From Kryptolebias marmoratus (taxonomy: Eukaryota > Chordata > Actinopteri > Cyprinodontiformes > Rivulidae), in NCBI RefSeq assembly GCF_001649575.2, contig NC_051445.1, positions 3,786,129-3,850,128 on the forward strand: DNA of 64,000 nucleotides. Direction: 5' to 3'. Under the pieces are notes generated by a model. The model saw nothing but the letters and a program-made list of their open reading frames with translations. It did not search any database and had not been told where the DNA came from. The translations under genes and the position numbers were made by a program. Positions within the stretch are counted from its first letter, which is position 1. Each line of letters begins with the position of its first letter. Shown here one piece after another: positions 61,289-64,000 of this stretch.

Positions 61289-64000
61289 CTTAGTCAGAAA
61301 GAAAGCAGTAACAAATGAATATTTTATGAGGCCATATACAAAGCCATAAGACAAATCCAACAGAAGACTGGGACATAAAAACTAACAACTGTGAAGCTCA
61401 GGCTTTTTCAGTCTGATGGCTGCTGCACCGATGGGAAATATCACTCAGCCTTTGAGAACAAAAGTCTTCAGTGTGGTAAGAAGTGTGGCTGAATATAAAG
61501 GAAGAATACCAAATCAATCTGTGATAATGAAAAGCAACACATGCACCTTAAAGATAACTTTCATTTGATGTGTTATATGTGGGTCATTTCCATAAAAGAT
61601 GTGTGTGAAGGTCCCATGGTTCAGGTGGTGAGGACAGTTTATCTCTCAGCCACAGATATAAGCTGCTACTTTCCAGCCTGCTGTTAACAAGGTTGTAAAC
61701 CTCAGACACAAGAAGGCATGAAACCCACAGTGTGTAGATGTTTGTGTGTAGCATGCGAGCAGCTTTAGTGCCCTCGGAAGCAATAAGGTGACACAAAGAT
61801 ACACGTACACCACATTAAAAGTCCATTAACACACTGCAATGTTTATCTGATGTTCATGTAATTGCTGCTCTATTGTTATTCTGCCAGCTGAATAAAATGA
61901 CTAATTATTTCTTTATGAAGATCATGAGCTTGAAATAAACATATACATAACTTTTTCATTCAGCTGTTGCCCTATGCGGGGTCACCACAGCATTACCTGG
62001 GCTTAAAGCTCCACAAAGACCCAGGCACTAACCACCGATCTACAGCAGACCCATATTTTATATAAATATATATATATTACCTATAATAAATGGGCTGTGA
62101 GTGTTGGACACTAGCTGGTGAGAAAGTAGTTTTTTCCGTTGCTGTCTCACTGAATTCTGAGCGTTTGCCACGTTTAAGATTTAATCTACTGGAGTACACT
62201 TGTGAATTAAAGATCGGCAGATTGGGACAAGTTTTTCAATAATTATTATTTATCATCTGAATTGTTTTCAGATCTGGCCATGTTTCCTGACAGAGGAAAG
62301 GTCCCATGCAGGCGTTAAAATGCAGCTCTACTGGTCTGGAGACGTTTTAGAGACGCCTGTGATGACACGGTGACTATTTTATCAGAAAACTGGTCACGGT
62401 AAAATTTTCAACATGTTCAAGATTCAGACAAAGACTCTGACTCATGAGGAAATTGAGAACCCCTGTGAATGTTTGGAGACGTTTTAGAGACTCCCGTGCG
62501 AACATCATTCACTAACTGCAGCTCAGTGAGATATCACCTTTAGGAACGTTAAACTGCTTTTCAGCCTTATATAGCCATACATGTGATACAATTTAAGTTC
62601 AATTTCTTGTCTTCTAGGCACCTTAAAAGGCAAGGCTTTATTATTAACTTTTTCTATACTAAACAAATACAATTCCTGCACTGAGAATGTTTTTGTCTGG
62701 TTACTGCATTCGGCACAGCTTATTGTCAGAACTGGGGAATTTCAGGAAATAAACTACAAAAAAAAGAAAAAAAAAATGAAACAAAGAAAAGGAAACAAAC
62801 AGCTCCTATTATTCTGAATACAATCAGCAACCACAGCTTTCTTTTTTTTTTTTTTACCCGAATATAAATCAGAAGTATTTTACAGATTTCTCAACAGAGC
62901 AGGATGGTTAGAAACATACACACAAAAAACACCAGATCACAAAACAGAAGGGATCTTTTTTTTTTTTTTTTTTGAAGTGACTCCGGGGTCATTACCTTCA
63001 ACACAAACGAGCAGCCGGATTAAACGCTTTAAAGATTTTGTTTTATCATAAATGCATGCTGACTCCAGCCTTTCTGCTGTCTCCAAAGCAGCCTGGTCAG
63101 TCAAGCTGCCCGTTCATGGCTGGACATCCGCTCGGGGTTTTTATAGGAGCACACATGCCTCTGATTCAATCCCCCACTGTCCTGCACAGATTTTTTTTTT
63201 TTTTCGTGGAGTCCTAGAGACAGATTCCTTGATATGATTTATTATTTCTTCCCACTTTCCCCAGCTGTCTGAATAGTCATCTTATGTTCTCCTTTCCAGA
63301 CAAGGAAAAAAGATGAGGGCTGCGGGGAGAAAGAATGTTTTGGTAAAACTGTAAATCAGCTGCTCTTTACTAAAGGGAGTCTGTGGCAGGAAGAAGATAA
63401 CGTCTAAATGTAGGTCGAAACGCAGTTCTTTAAACATTTCACATCAACTGCTCTGCAGGACCTCTGGCACATCTGAGACATGGTTTGATATTGGAGAACA
63501 TGCAGGTAATGTCAGCCTGTGGAGATGCTCTGCTTACTTTATAATCCCCCAGAGAGGAGCAGGAAACTGTTCAAAACCATAAAATGTTGACTTTTACATC
63601 CAAAAAACTAGGCACACATAGTGGTATAGTACAATAAAACACTAATTAAAAAGTTTTCTCCCCTTAACATTTGCAAAATTAAAAGTGAACCTTAAATTAG
63701 CAAACTTAAGTTCTACTTTGAGTTTTTTTCAGACATTTAATCATTCTATAAAATACTAATTAGATATTCTGTTAAATACTCTGAACTTTTTTGCCACAAA
63801 ATTTTATCTATAGACATATTTTCTAGTAAAAAAGGTCAGAATTATCCTACAATTTAATATGTGAAGGAATAACATTTTCTGTCTTTTTTGTACATTTTTA
63901 TTGTTCATTGATTTTTTTCCTTTTTAAAATATTGCTGATTTGTAGTCCTTTGTATCTGAGAAGTACCTCTAAAAGTCTCAATGTGGTGCAAAAATTAACC
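61289..64000 (-). other. sema6c: sema6c intron, continuing beyond the window
   Basis: The preceding exon (expected to encode a CGTN...CRSY string) was searched for and not found. At 61955-62050 there is a fragment resembling a fish dispersed repeat (cagctgttgccctatgcggg). Several long T tracts. Confidence 0.7.

Noticed and set aside
1..64000. tRNA, rRNA, snRNA or CRISPR-like arrays
   Set aside because: None was recognised on either strand by reading; a covariance-model scan was not possible.

Overview
The window looks like nuclear DNA of a bony fish, most likely a percomorph. The evidence is AT-rich introns with strict GT-AG borders, LINE tails and short inverted-repeat transposons of teleost type, and a protein-coding gene that reads as a fish copy of a class 6 semaphorin. 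There is one ambiguous base (44145). No bacterial, viral or CRISPR features were seen.

The main content is one minus-strand gene. Twelve exons between 61288 and 17764 join with matching phases into 2631 coding nucleotides (876 residues plus stop). They encode most of a semaphorin domain, a PSI domain, a short stalk, one transmembrane helix and a 400-residue cytoplasmic tail. Compared from memory with the four mammalian class 6 members, the best fit is SEMA6C: the same exon-end motifs, the DSxYGVRR stalk, the LPTPxSTPELP and NNAKE tail motifs, and a C-terminus ending in a G-[KR]-F-N-[YF] pattern. The signal peptide and first part of the sema domain lie beyond base 64000. Sema-domain exons are close together (57-61 kb). 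The small PSI and stalk exons are isolated by introns of 7.4, 9.5 and 16.1 kb. Three of these small exons (the PSI exon, one stalk exon, and a candidate stalk exon at 31224-31379) have lengths divisible by three and phases that let them be skipped or included without a frameshift. A CA repeat abuts the 5' splice site of the PSI exon.

Downstream of sema6c, at 14.3-16.3 kb on the same strand, is a cluster of short exon-like segments with good splice sites and matching phases, ending in TAA with polyadenylation signals after it. One segment carries an in-frame TGA. I do not recognise the protein; it may be the end of a compact gene or a decayed copy.

The left 14 kb and the long introns are mostly non-coding. 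They contain at least seven copies of one unclassified interspersed repeat, a second repeat family with two copies, LINE 3' ends, a 214-bp hAT-type MITE with target-site duplication, a common fish dispersed repeat, and simple repeats. Two isolated exon-like segments (540-591 minus, 4486-4607 plus) could be edges of neighbouring genes. An intronic GC-richer island at 50.9-51.6 kb carries a perfect MEF2-type site.
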